NCBI RefSeq assembly: GCF_039954865.1
Contig: NZ_CP157197.1
Span: forward strand, 885,501 to 949,500
Reading direction: 5' to 3'
DNA: 64,000 nucleotides
From: Rickettsia sp. Oklahoma-10
GTDB lineage: Bacteria; Pseudomonadota; Alphaproteobacteria; Rickettsiales; Rickettsiaceae
Shown here: piece after piece, positions 56,590-64,000 of the stretch
How positions within the stretch are numbered: the first letter of the stretch is position 1
Layout: each line of letters begins with the position of its first letter
The notes under the pieces: generated by a model
Database searches by the model: none
What the model was told of the DNA's origin: nothing
The model's input: only the letters and a program-made list of their open reading frames with translations
Translations under genes and position numbers: made by a program

Positions 56590-57252
56590 ATGATAAATTT
56601 AAAAACTAAAGCCTTTGATTTTTCTAAAAATTTTACTATTGCTCTTGACGGTCCTGCTGCTTCAGGTAAAGGGACTATCGGTTTAATGCTTGCAAAGAAA
56701 TTTTCTCTTAAATATTTTCAGTCAAGTATTGTTTATAGGCAGCTTGCTTTTAACTGTATTAGTCAAAAAATAGATATAGTTGATATAAATGCAGTAATTG
56801 TTTTATCCAAAAGATTAAAAATCGATAATAATCTTGATTTAGAGAATGAAAATATAGGAGATATAGCATCGCAAATTGCCGTAATAAGTGAAGTTAGAAA
56901 TAATCTAAACAAATTTTTGATTAATCTAGTAAAAACAACACCAAGAATTATTATTGAGGGTAGGGATATAGGAACCGTTGTTGCACCTGATGCTGATTTT
57001 AAAATTTTCATAACTGCAAATCCGTACGTCAGGGCTGAAAGACGATATAAGCAGTTGCAAGCAAACGGAAAAGCATGTATACTCGATGAGATTTTACGGC
57101 AAATAATTTTGCGAGATAAAAGAGATAAAGAGCGAAAAGCAGCGCCATTATTACCCGCTTCAGATGCTTTAATTATCGATACTTCAAAGCTTTCAGCTAT
57201 AGAAGTCGTAGAAGAAATAACACATTATATAGCAAAGAATAAAATAGCTTAA
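56590..57252 (+). CDS. cmk: Cytidylate kinase
   Basis: 220 residues. P-loop [20 protein letters not shown], then [20 protein letters not shown] and [15 protein letters not shown], and [20 protein letters not shown] near the C-terminus, all standard Cmk. Phosphorylates CMP and dCMP. Placed before rpsA, as in many proteobacteria. Confidence 0.96.
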   Translation: MINLKTKAFDFSKNFTIALDGPAASGKGTIGLMLAKKFSLKYFQSSIVYRQLAFNCISQKIDIVDINAVIVLSKRLKIDNNLDLENENIGDIASQIAVISEVRNNLNKFLINLVKTTPRIIIEGRDIGTVVAPDADFKIFITANPYVRAERRYKQLQANGKACILDEILRQIILRDKRDKERKAAPLLPASDALIIDTSKLSAIEVVEEITHYIAKNKIA

Positions 57253-57310
57253 TAAAGTGCTAGGTTATTTTATTCAATTTTATTGGTATTGCCAAATAAG
57301 AAATAATAAG

Positions 57311-57352
57311 GATTGCTTAGTCAATTACTTCATAATTTTCCTTGCAATGACG
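57311..57352. repeat. Small dispersed repeat (GATTGCTT...GCAATGACG type)
   Basis: Imperfectly palindromic: ATTGCTTAGTCAATTACTTC to CTTGCAATGACG. It is similar to 62972-63011. Such AT-rich repeats occur widely in Rickettsia intergenic regions. Confidence 0.5.
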
Positions 57353-57454
57353 TAGTTTTTTAAAACCTTCAATATTTATTTTACAATATCATTTTATTAA
57401 CCTTTTTAAAAATTTTTATTAGTTTAGCACTTTAGCTAATATTACGAGAAAAAT

Positions 57455-59161
57455 ATGTCAATAAAACTAAAACAACGATTTGTTCCACAACTTGCAACAA
57501 TTAAACACAAACTTGAAGAAGATTTTTCTAAAATGCTTGAAACCGTTGATACAAGTCATATAAAAGAAAAAACGGTAGTTAAAGGTCAAGTAATTGAAAT
57601 AAAAAACGATATGGTTATTGTTGACGTTGGATTAAAAAATGAAGGTAGAATACCTAAGTATGAATTTTTATCTTTACCTGAAGTTGGGGACGTAGTTGAA
57701 GTTTACATCGAGAAAATTGAGGGACGTAACGGTAAAACAATATTGAGCCGTGAAAAAGCAGTTAAAGAAGAATTATGGGGACAACTAGAAATTATGTGTT
57801 CTAAGGGCGAATTTGTCGACGGCACGATTTTCGGTCGCGTAAAAGGAGGGTTTACAGTAGATTTATCAGGTGTAGTAGCATTTTTACCGGGAAGCCAAGT
57901 TGACGTTAGACCTATTAAAGATCCTATTTCTATAATGAATATCAAGCAACCGTTTAAAATTTTAAGCATGGATAAAAAGCTTGGTAATATAGTAGTTTCC
58001 AGAAGAGCCATCTTAGAAGAGTCACGTTCTGAAGCTAGAGACGAGATGTTATCTAAAATTAAAGAAGGAATGATTTTAGAAGGCAGCGTAAAAAATATTA
58101 CTGATTATGGTGCATTTATCGATCTTGGAAGCGTTGATGGTTTATTGCATTTAACCGATATTTCTTGGGGAAGAGTTAACCATCCTTCAGAAGTGTTAGA
58201 ATTTAACCAAAAGGTTAAAGTAATGGTTATTAAGTTTGATGAAAAAACTAAAAGGATCTCACTCGGTATAAAACAACTTGATTCTAACCCATGGGCAGCA
58301 ATTAAAGAAGAATTTCCTGTCGGTAAAAAAATGACTGGTAAAGTTACAAATTTTGCTGATTACGGTGTATTTATAGAATTAAAGGATGGACTTGAAGGGC
58401 TTGTACATTCAAGCGAAATTAGTTGGTTAAAATCTAATCAAAATCCTAGAAAAACGCTTACTATAGGACAAGAAGTAGAATTCGTAGTTTTAGAGGTTGA
58501 TACCGAAAAGCATCGTGTTTCTTTAAGTATTAAACAATGCCATGAAAATCCTTTAATACAATTTGCTAAAAATAATCCTGTCGGTACTGTCATTAAAGCA
58601 CCTATTAGAAATATTACAGATTTTGGTATTTTTGTTGCACTCGGTAATAATATGGACGGTATGATTCATGAAGGTGATATTAGCTGGGAAGATAAGGGAA
58701 CTAACCTGCTAAAATCATATAATAAAGGCGATGAAATAGAATGTAAAGTTTTAGCTATTAATATTGAAAAAGAACAAGTTAGTTTAGGTATAAAACAATT
58801 GTCACAAAATCCATATCAAGAAATCAATGATGAATATAAGAAAGGTACAATAGTTAAAGCTCTTATAACAGAAATTAAACATGATGGACTCGAAGTACTA
58901 TTAAACAATAAAATAGCAGGTTTTATTAAAAGAACTGAATTGTCAGATGAAAAAGATGAGCAGAAACCTGAAATGTTTAAAGTCGATGAAGAAATAGATG
59001 CAAAAGTTACTTCTATCGAGAAATCAACTGGTAGAATTTTATTATCAGTAAAAGCCTATAAAATAGCAGAATGTCAAAAAGCTCTCAAAGAATATGGTTC
59101 TAGTGATAATACTACCAATATGGGAGATATACTTGTGAATGTTTTAGAAGATAAGAAGTAA
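57455..59161 (+). CDS. rpsA: 30S ribosomal protein S1
   Basis: 568 residues with six S1 domains. Clear motifs: [94 protein letters not shown]. Normal length. Binds mRNA to the 30S subunit. Confidence 0.97.
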   Translation: MSIKLKQRFVPQLATIKHKLEEDFSKMLETVDTSHIKEKTVVKGQVIEIKNDMVIVDVGLKNEGRIPKYEFLSLPEVGDVVEVYIEKIEGRNGKTILSREKAVKEELWGQLEIMCSKGEFVDGTIFGRVKGGFTVDLSGVVAFLPGSQVDVRPIKDPISIMNIKQPFKILSMDKKLGNIVVSRRAILEESRSEARDEMLSKIKEGMILEGSVKNITDYGAFIDLGSVDGLLHLTDISWGRVNHPSEVLEFNQKVKVMVIKFDEKTKRISLGIKQLDSNPWAAIKEEFPVGKKMTGKVTNFADYGVFIELKDGLEGLVHSSEISWLKSNQNPRKTLTIGQEVEFVVLEVDTEKHRVSLSIKQCHENPLIQFAKNNPVGTVIKAPIRNITDFGIFVALGNNMDGMIHEGDISWEDKGTNLLKSYNKGDEIECKVLAINIEKEQVSLGIKQLSQNPYQEINDEYKKGTIVKALITEIKHDGLEVLLNNKIAGFIKRTELSDEKDEQKPEMFKVDEEIDAKVTSIEKSTGRILLSVKAYKIAECQKALKEYGSSDNTTNMGDILVNVLEDKK

Positions 59162-59270
59162 AATTTAATCTTTCTTAGGTCCTGTCCTATACTTGGCCCC
59201 GCCCCGTAGTAAATAAATCACGGGATGACAAATACTATAATAATTTAATTAATTTCAGGAGCAAATATTA

Positions 59271-59867
59271 ATGTCGTATGTACCGATAGTAATTGAACAA
59301 ACATCACGCGGTGAGCGTGCTTATGATATATATTCAAGATTGTTAAAAGAGCGCATAATCTTTGTATGTAGTACTGTTGAAGATCATATGGCAAACTTAA
59401 TTGTTGCGCAATTATTGTTTCTTGAAGCAGAAAATCCTAAAAAGGATATATATATGTATATCAACTCCCCTGGGGGTGTTGTAACTGCAGGTCTTGCTAT
59501 TTACGATACAATGCAATATATAAAACCTAAAGTGGCTACACTATGCATAGGTCAAGCTTGTTCTATGGGTTCATTTTTACTTTGCGGGGGCGAAAAGGGA
59601 ATGCGTTATAGTTTACCTCACAGCCGTATTATGATCCATCAACCGTCAGGAGGTTATAAAGGACAAGCTACCGACATAGAAATTCATGCTCAAGAAACTA
59701 TAAAAATCAAAAGGTTACTGAACGAATTATATAGCAAACATACTGAACAAGATATAAAATATATTGAAAAAAGCATGGAACGCGATAATTTCATGTCACC
59801 GAAAGAAGCAAAAAAATTTGGGATAATAGATAATATAATTTCTTCTAGAGATTCTATGAAAGTATGA
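59271..59867 (+). CDS. clpP: ClpP, ATP-dependent protease proteolytic subunit
   Basis: 198 residues. Active-site Ser in [15 protein letters not shown], His in [11 protein letters not shown], Asp in [38 protein letters not shown] is the oxyanion region. Preceded by a GGAG ribosome site. Confidence 0.97.
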   Translation: MSYVPIVIEQTSRGERAYDIYSRLLKERIIFVCSTVEDHMANLIVAQLLFLEAENPKKDIYMYINSPGGVVTAGLAIYDTMQYIKPKVATLCIGQACSMGSFLLCGGEKGMRYSLPHSRIMIHQPSGGYKGQATDIEIHAQETIKIKRLLNELYSKHTEQDIKYIEKSMERDNFMSPKEAKKFGIIDNIISSRDSMKV

Positions 59868-59915
59868 AAGATTTTAATAGATTTAATTTGATTCTTATAG
59901 TATAAGAAATTCATT

Positions 59916-59991
59916 GGGGTCATAGCTCAGTTGGTAGAGTATTTGAATGGCATTCAAGAGGTCGGGGGTTCGATTCCCCCTGGCTCCACCA
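59916..59991 (+). tRNA. tRNA-Ala (GGC)
   Basis: GGGGTCATAGCTCAGTTGGT, anticodon loop ATGGCAT (GGC), T arm GGGGG-TTCGATT-CCCCC, acceptor TGGCTCC and encoded ACCA. All four stems pair. Confidence 0.96.
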
Positions 59992-60071
59992 TATAAAGCG
60001 GTAAAATCTAGAGGAACCGAGTTTGATCCATCATAAAAAGCTCTATAATATATATTATGGAAAATAACACT

Positions 60072-60148
60072 TGGTGCATTCGATTGGATTTGAACCAACG
60101 ACCTTTGCCTTCGGAGGGCAACACTCTATCCAACTGAGCTACGAATGC
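60072..60148 (-). tRNA. tRNA-Arg (CCG)
   Basis: From 60148: GCATTCGTAGCTCAGTTGGA, anticodon stem TTGCC/GGCAA with loop CTCCGAA (CCG), T arm GTTGG-TTCAAAT-CCAAT, acceptor CGAATGC and ACCA. Convergent with tRNA-Ala. Confidence 0.96.
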
Positions 60149-60173
60149 CGAAATGACATTTGCCGAAATGACA

Positions 60174-61157
60174 TTAATAAGAACGATCCAAAATAAATCT
60201 AATAATCGAAAATAAATAATCTTTATAAATATTCCGAACCGGAATTTTATTTAACAACTTATTTGTTTCACTTTCTAAATTACTCAAATAATTAACTGTG
60301 TCATTATAAATTTCATGCTTAATCATCACATTACGTACTTTAATAAACTCTTCATTAGTACGCTTATCACATTTAATTACATTTTTAAGCCAAAGCTGCT
60401 TATCTTGTTCTAACTTATTATATAAAAAGATCAACGGTAACGTAACTTTTCCTTCTAAGAAATCATCACCGATATTTTTACCTACATGTTTATCATCACC
60501 CAAATAATCAAGTAAATCATCTATAATCTGAAATATCGTTCCGAGTAATTGGCCAAAATCCTGCATATCTTTAGCAACATGGTCCACCTGCTCTGCTATA
60601 ATTGCCCCGACTGCACAAGAAGCTCCAAATAGTTCAGCAGTTTTAGATTTAACTATTTGCTGATATTCGTCTATAGTTATAATACGTCGCTCATTTAACT
60701 TAACTAGTTGTACTACCTCTCCTTCGGAAATAATTGCCGCAGCTTTAGCTAAAATATTCATAGCTTTAATAGAGCCGGAAGCTACCATCAACTTGAAAGA
60801 CTGACTAAATAGGAAATCACCAACTAAAATACTTGTCTTACTTCCCCAAATAATGTTAGCTGTAGGTTTGAATCGTCTTAAAGTACTGTCGTCTACTACA
60901 TCATCATGAAGCAATGTAGCAGTATGAATGAATTCAACTGCACTTGCAAGCTTTATATGATTATCACCTTTATAATCAAACATTTTAGCGGTTATTATAG
61001 TTAAAAGCGGACGGATTCTTTTACCTCCTGCTTCCAGTAAATATTTACCAACTATTTCTATTAATTCTGCATCACTTTTTAAACAGCTAATAATCAGATT
61101 ATTTAACTTAGTTACTTCATCTTTTAAATCTTGCTGTATTTTTACTATAATATTCAT
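60174..61157 (-). CDS. ispB: Trans-polyprenyl diphosphate synthase (octaprenyl type)
   Basis: 327 residues. The two Asp-rich motifs are [14 protein letters not shown] and [14 protein letters not shown]; also [11 protein letters not shown] and EGKVTLPLI. Chain length is assigned by similarity to IspB; this family makes the ubiquinone side chain. Ribosome site is weak. Confidence 0.9.
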   Translation of the reverse strand: MNIIVKIQQDLKDEVTKLNNLIISCLKSDAELIEIVGKYLLEAGGKRIRPLLTIITAKMFDYKGDNHIKLASAVEFIHTATLLHDDVVDDSTLRRFKPTANIIWGSKTSILVGDFLFSQSFKLMVASGSIKAMNILAKAAAIISEGEVVQLVKLNERRIITIDEYQQIVKSKTAELFGASCAVGAIIAEQVDHVAKDMQDFGQLLGTIFQIIDDLLDYLGDDKHVGKNIGDDFLEGKVTLPLIFLYNKLEQDKQLWLKNVIKCDKRTNEEFIKVRNVMIKHEIYNDTVNYLSNLESETNKLLNKIPVRNIYKDYLFSIIRFILDRSY

Positions 61158-61233
61158 GGTATCTTCTAATTGCTATTGTCATCCCGTAACGTGATCAAGC
61201 CACGGTAGGATACCGAAAACCGAAAAATTATTT

Positions 61234-62889
61234 TTAAATTTCATCAAGTATACATTGTTCTAACATTTTATGATTAGCATTAGGAATTAATTCCATAATT
61301 TTTTCTTTTATGTTTTCTCCCGGTTTCACTTTTTTTGCTGCCACTTGATATAAAGACAAATAATACAAAGGTATAAGTTTATTTATATCATCTATAGTAC
61401 CTATTTTAGTTTTGTTTAAGTTCGAAAAATCAAATATATACTCAATACTAGCGTCAATTAAATTAGATGAATTCGGGTGATCGGAAATAGTTTTTAAAAA
61501 TGACTTTAAAGTATCTCTATATACTTCCTTGCTCTCTTCCGAAAAGTTTTTAAAATCCCCTACCCCATATATATATGGGCTTACAACATCTATTATTTTA
61601 GAGTAGTTATTAATTATTACTACACCTTTACTATAAGAATCTTTAAGAGCATTTACTATAGTTTCATTTGTTATATTAAACCCTGATGCATTTGAATATA
61701 AACTTAAATTATTTATCTGTGTTCTAGTCAATTTATTGAATTCAGTAACTAAATTAATATTTAAATTAAAATTATATTGTCTCTCTTCAAAAATACTAAA
61801 ATTATATTGTTTATTATTATTCAAAATATAGTTTAGTTCATTACTAAAATCTTTATATATCTTATTATCGGAAAGTTTAAATAAATAGTCCCGCTTATCA
61901 TAATATTTCTTTATAACCTCTAATAAGCCAATTATAAAACCATGTTTTAGCTTAAATTGTGAATCTACTAAAAGATCAACACTATTATTGCCGGAATCGT
62001 TTAACTTACCTTTATATAATAAATTAATATTGTTTTCAAAAACATTACTATTTATTTTTGCATTAGTCACTTCAATTGTTAAATCTTTAGCAATATCTTT
62101 AAAATGCAAACTACTAGTACTAATTAAAAAATTACCAGAAAATTTGAAATTATTATTCCAGGCAAGCCTATATAATAACAATCCAGCAGGTATTATTCTA
62201 TCTTCAAGGTTGCTTTGTATTATTTCGGTTTCATAGTAAATTTCTAATTTTTGCGGTATGTTATCAAGGAAATCCTGTTTATTTGTATAATATTTACTCT
62301 TGTTAAATAACATAGTAAATATAGTGTGATCTTCTTCATATAATTTTTGATTATTGACTAAGTCAAAAATTTCTGTTTTACCGGAATTAAATTTGATATC
62401 TTCAATAAAATTTATGATTTCAAATAAATCTTTTTTTGACCACAATATTTCAAATAACTTAAAATTTAACGGCATTTTTGCTGATAATATGCAATTATCA
62501 TTATAAAATCTTACTCCAAATCCTCTTTGAACTGGCTTAAATCGTCCAAATGCTTCTCCAGAAAATTTTATAAATAAATTCTGCTTAAGTAAATCATAAC
62601 CGATATTTATCGGGGAGGTAAATTCAATTGCTCTATTAATACTCTCCTCTTGCCAATTAATTACTGCAATACCCCATTTAAAAGGAAAACCATAGGGTTG
62701 AACTTTGGAAAATTTAATAAGATATTGCTGATTAGAATTATTATCAGCCTCTTCTATATTAATGTCGGTACCGGCATATTTTTGGTTTATAGAGTGTGAT
62801 AAAGAAAGCATAATAGTAAACCACAATCCACTATATGCAAGTATAATAAAGATAGTTATAAATAATATTATTATAAGAGTTTTTTTCAT
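61234..62889 (-). CDS. DUF2125 family protein
   Basis: 551 residues from the Met at 62889 (MKKTLIIILFITIFIILAYS), an N-terminal membrane anchor. The frame is open upstream to 62946 but that leader is unlikely. KFSKVQPYGFPFKWGIAVIN and the beta-rich body resemble the alphaproteobacterial DUF2125 family, probably a periplasmic lipid- or envelope-related protein. Function unknown. Confidence 0.75.
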   Translation of the reverse strand: MKKTLIIILFITIFIILAYSGLWFTIMLSLSHSINQKYAGTDINIEEADNNSNQQYLIKFSKVQPYGFPFKWGIAVINWQEESINRAIEFTSPINIGYDLLKQNLFIKFSGEAFGRFKPVQRGFGVRFYNDNCILSAKMPLNFKLFEILWSKKDLFEIINFIEDIKFNSGKTEIFDLVNNQKLYEEDHTIFTMLFNKSKYYTNKQDFLDNIPQKLEIYYETEIIQSNLEDRIIPAGLLLYRLAWNNNFKFSGNFLISTSSLHFKDIAKDLTIEVTNAKINSNVFENNINLLYKGKLNDSGNNSVDLLVDSQFKLKHGFIIGLLEVIKKYYDKRDYLFKLSDNKIYKDFSNELNYILNNNKQYNFSIFEERQYNFNLNINLVTEFNKLTRTQINNLSLYSNASGFNITNETIVNALKDSYSKGVVIINNYSKIIDVVSPYIYGVGDFKNFSEESKEVYRDTLKSFLKTISDHPNSSNLIDASIEYIFDFSNLNKTKIGTIDDINKLIPLYYLSLYQVAAKKVKPGENIKEKIMELIPNANHKMLEQCILDEI

Positions 62890-62971
62890 TTTAAAATCAA
62901 CATTGTTGCAAGCAACTAAAAGGAGTGTGACAATCCAGCAAAACAAATGCTAAAGATTAGCATTTTTTACT

Positions 62972-63011
62972 AGATTGCTTCATCAATTACTCAAGTAATT
63001 TCATTGCAATG
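62972..63011. repeat. Small dispersed repeat entering the tlc 3' end
   Basis: AGATTGCTTCATCAATTACT through TTGCAATGATAC, similar to 57311-57352. The first part lies past the tlc stop (62991-62993) and the rest encodes its last residues (YHCNEIT). Confidence 0.5.
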
Positions 63012-64000
63012 ATACAATTCTATATACTCCTTATTCAATTTTATAACATTCCAAATCCATAAACTCATCATAACTATAAAAATTACTAATAAATATATTG
63101 TAATAGAATCAAAGGTAGCAGTCGGAATAATAATAAATATAAAAGACTGGATAAATGCTCCAAGCGATTTACCGAATTTAGTACCTATTACCTCTACTGC
63201 AACTTTGCCCTTAGTTCTAAGCTCTAAAGATAAAGGAATATAAGCTATTTCTTTTGTTGAATCGAATAATGAATATTTTGATGACTTACTAAGTATATTC
63301 TGAATCGATCCAGCGATAATCGCTGCATATAGAATATTAAAATCACTGAAATATGATCCTATTTCTTTAATAAAAATTATAAAGATAAAAAATATTAAGC
63401 TGGTAATAGACAACATAATAGGAGTTAATAATGCAGAAATAAGCCAACCGAGTCTTCTAAGAATGTTGCTGCCTATTACCATGAAAGTAACACATGATAT
63501 TCCCATCCAAATATTAAACCTGCCCATAAAATTAACATAGTCTACAGTATTTGGGTATAACGCTTTTATTTTTGCTTTCCACGGTCCTTCGACTATATTT
63601 ATTAATAATCCATAACAAATTATTAATAAAGCAATACGACCTATATATTTTGAGTGAATTACTAATTTGATACTTTCAATTACTGAAAGTTTTGTTTTTG
63701 TTTTAGCCATAACTTTTTTTGCATCTAAAACATTTATGGAACCTGTTAAAATAAATCTATTTATTATCCTAAAGAGAAGCATAGCAATTATTCCTGCAGT
63801 AACAATAATTGACATGATCGGCTGAAGCATTATTGTAGTTTGATAAGATGAATTAAAAGAATCCGATAGTAATTCGGGATCAATGATGCCCTGCCCCTGC
63901 CCGCTTGAGAAAAAGACAAGTATACTACCTGCTATTATAAGACCGATATTGCCAACCATACCAAGAACAGGATAGAACCTTTTAGCTTTAGACGTATCAA
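62991..64000 (-). CDS. tlc: Tlc-type ATP/ADP translocase, N-terminus outside window
   Basis: The frame runs off the window end; about 336 residues are visible. DTSKAKRFYPVLGMVGNIGL is the family hallmark, followed by many membrane helices, and DSTKEIAYIPLSLELRTKGK and GTKFGKSLGAFIQSF are conserved. Rickettsia has five paralogues with different nucleotide specificity and this one cannot be assigned by eye. An apparent start at 63959 (MVGN) is internal. Confidence 0.93.
   Translation of the reverse strand, partial: DTSKAKRFYPVLGMVGNIGLIIAGSILVFFSSGQGQGIIDPELLSDSFNSSYQTTIMLQPIMSIIVTAGIIAMLLFRIINRFILTGSINVLDAKKVMAKTKTKLSVIESIKLVIHSKYIGRIALLIICYGLLINIVEGPWKAKIKALYPNTVDYVNFMGRFNIWMGISCVTFMVIGSNILRRLGWLISALLTPIMLSITSLIFFIFIIFIKEIGSYFSDFNILYAAIIAGSIQNILSKSSKYSLFDSTKEIAYIPLSLELRTKGKVAVEVIGTKFGKSLGAFIQSFIFIIIPTATFDSITIYLLVIFIVMMSLWIWNVIKLNKEYIELYHCNEIT

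Noticed and set aside
59895-60098. 67-codon minus-strand frame with GNRTPDLLNAIQ
   Set aside because: It is the antisense of tRNA-Ala and part of tRNA-Arg, a well-known false gene.

Overview
The window is AT-rich chromosome of an obligate intracellular alphaproteobacterium, almost certainly a Rickettsia. It holds RecR, RbfA, a TimA/Tim44-like protein, Cmk, RpsA, ClpP, a polyprenyl synthase, a DUF2125 protein and a Tlc-type ATP/ADP translocase in sparse single-copy flanks with small palindromic repeats. These flank two tandem copies of a large F-type conjugative element of the kind known as RAGE (Rickettsiales amplified genetic element). Species cannot be fixed from sequence alone; the RAGE content points to one of the RAGE-rich lineages.

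Layout. 1-2940: housekeeping (timA-like partial, rbfA, a DedA/YqaA-like gene, an RDD gene, recR). 2941-4043: no intact gene. About 3830-18265: RAGE-1, old and broken. It has an integrase pseudogene, an intact LRR protein, remnants of traL/E/K/B/V/C, a roughly 28-kb deletion joining traC to traD, TraD_Ti, then cargo: an MHS-family transporter, a BNR/Asp-box sialidase-like protein, a SpoT-like HD hydrolase and a 5'-truncated unknown protein. It ends with remnants of traA_Ti and the DnaA-like initiator and a 3' tRNA-Val fragment that marks an attachment scar. About 18266-56416: RAGE-2, nearly complete. It has an intact tyrosine recombinase, a second LRR protein, traL-E-K-(pilin candidate)-B-V-C-W-(Phd-like antitoxin)-U-trbC-N-F-H-G-TPR-traD_F, an Rpn-type nuclease, the relaxase/helicase/primase TraA_Ti divergent from TraD_Ti across a probable oriT, then cargo and regulators: RelA-type synthetase, a LuxR-TM-NB-ARC-TPR protein, SpoT-like HD hydrolase, orphan histidine kinase, Dam methylase and the DnaA-like initiator. 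It abuts an intact tRNA-Val(GAC). 56590-64000: cmk, rpsA, clpP, tRNA-Ala, tRNA-Arg, polyprenyl synthase, DUF2125, partial tlc.

How it fits together. New elements integrate at the tRNA 3' end and push older ones away, so the intact RAGE-2 beside the tRNA and the decayed RAGE-1 beyond it fit successive accretion. A 13-bp motif, GATGAGCATATAG, recurs near both ends of the elements and is a candidate recombinase arm site. RAGE-2 is not pristine either: traB has a frameshifted tail and traC carries a 119-bp deletion, so its mating apparatus would need help from another copy.

Most unusual content: the LuxR-TM-NB-ARC-TPR protein, whose topology is paradoxical; the RI-like LRR protein kept intact in both copies behind int; the transporter plus sialidase-like cassette; a Rel/Spo pathway split into synthetase-only and hydrolase-only proteins; and a block swap inside traB of RAGE-1.
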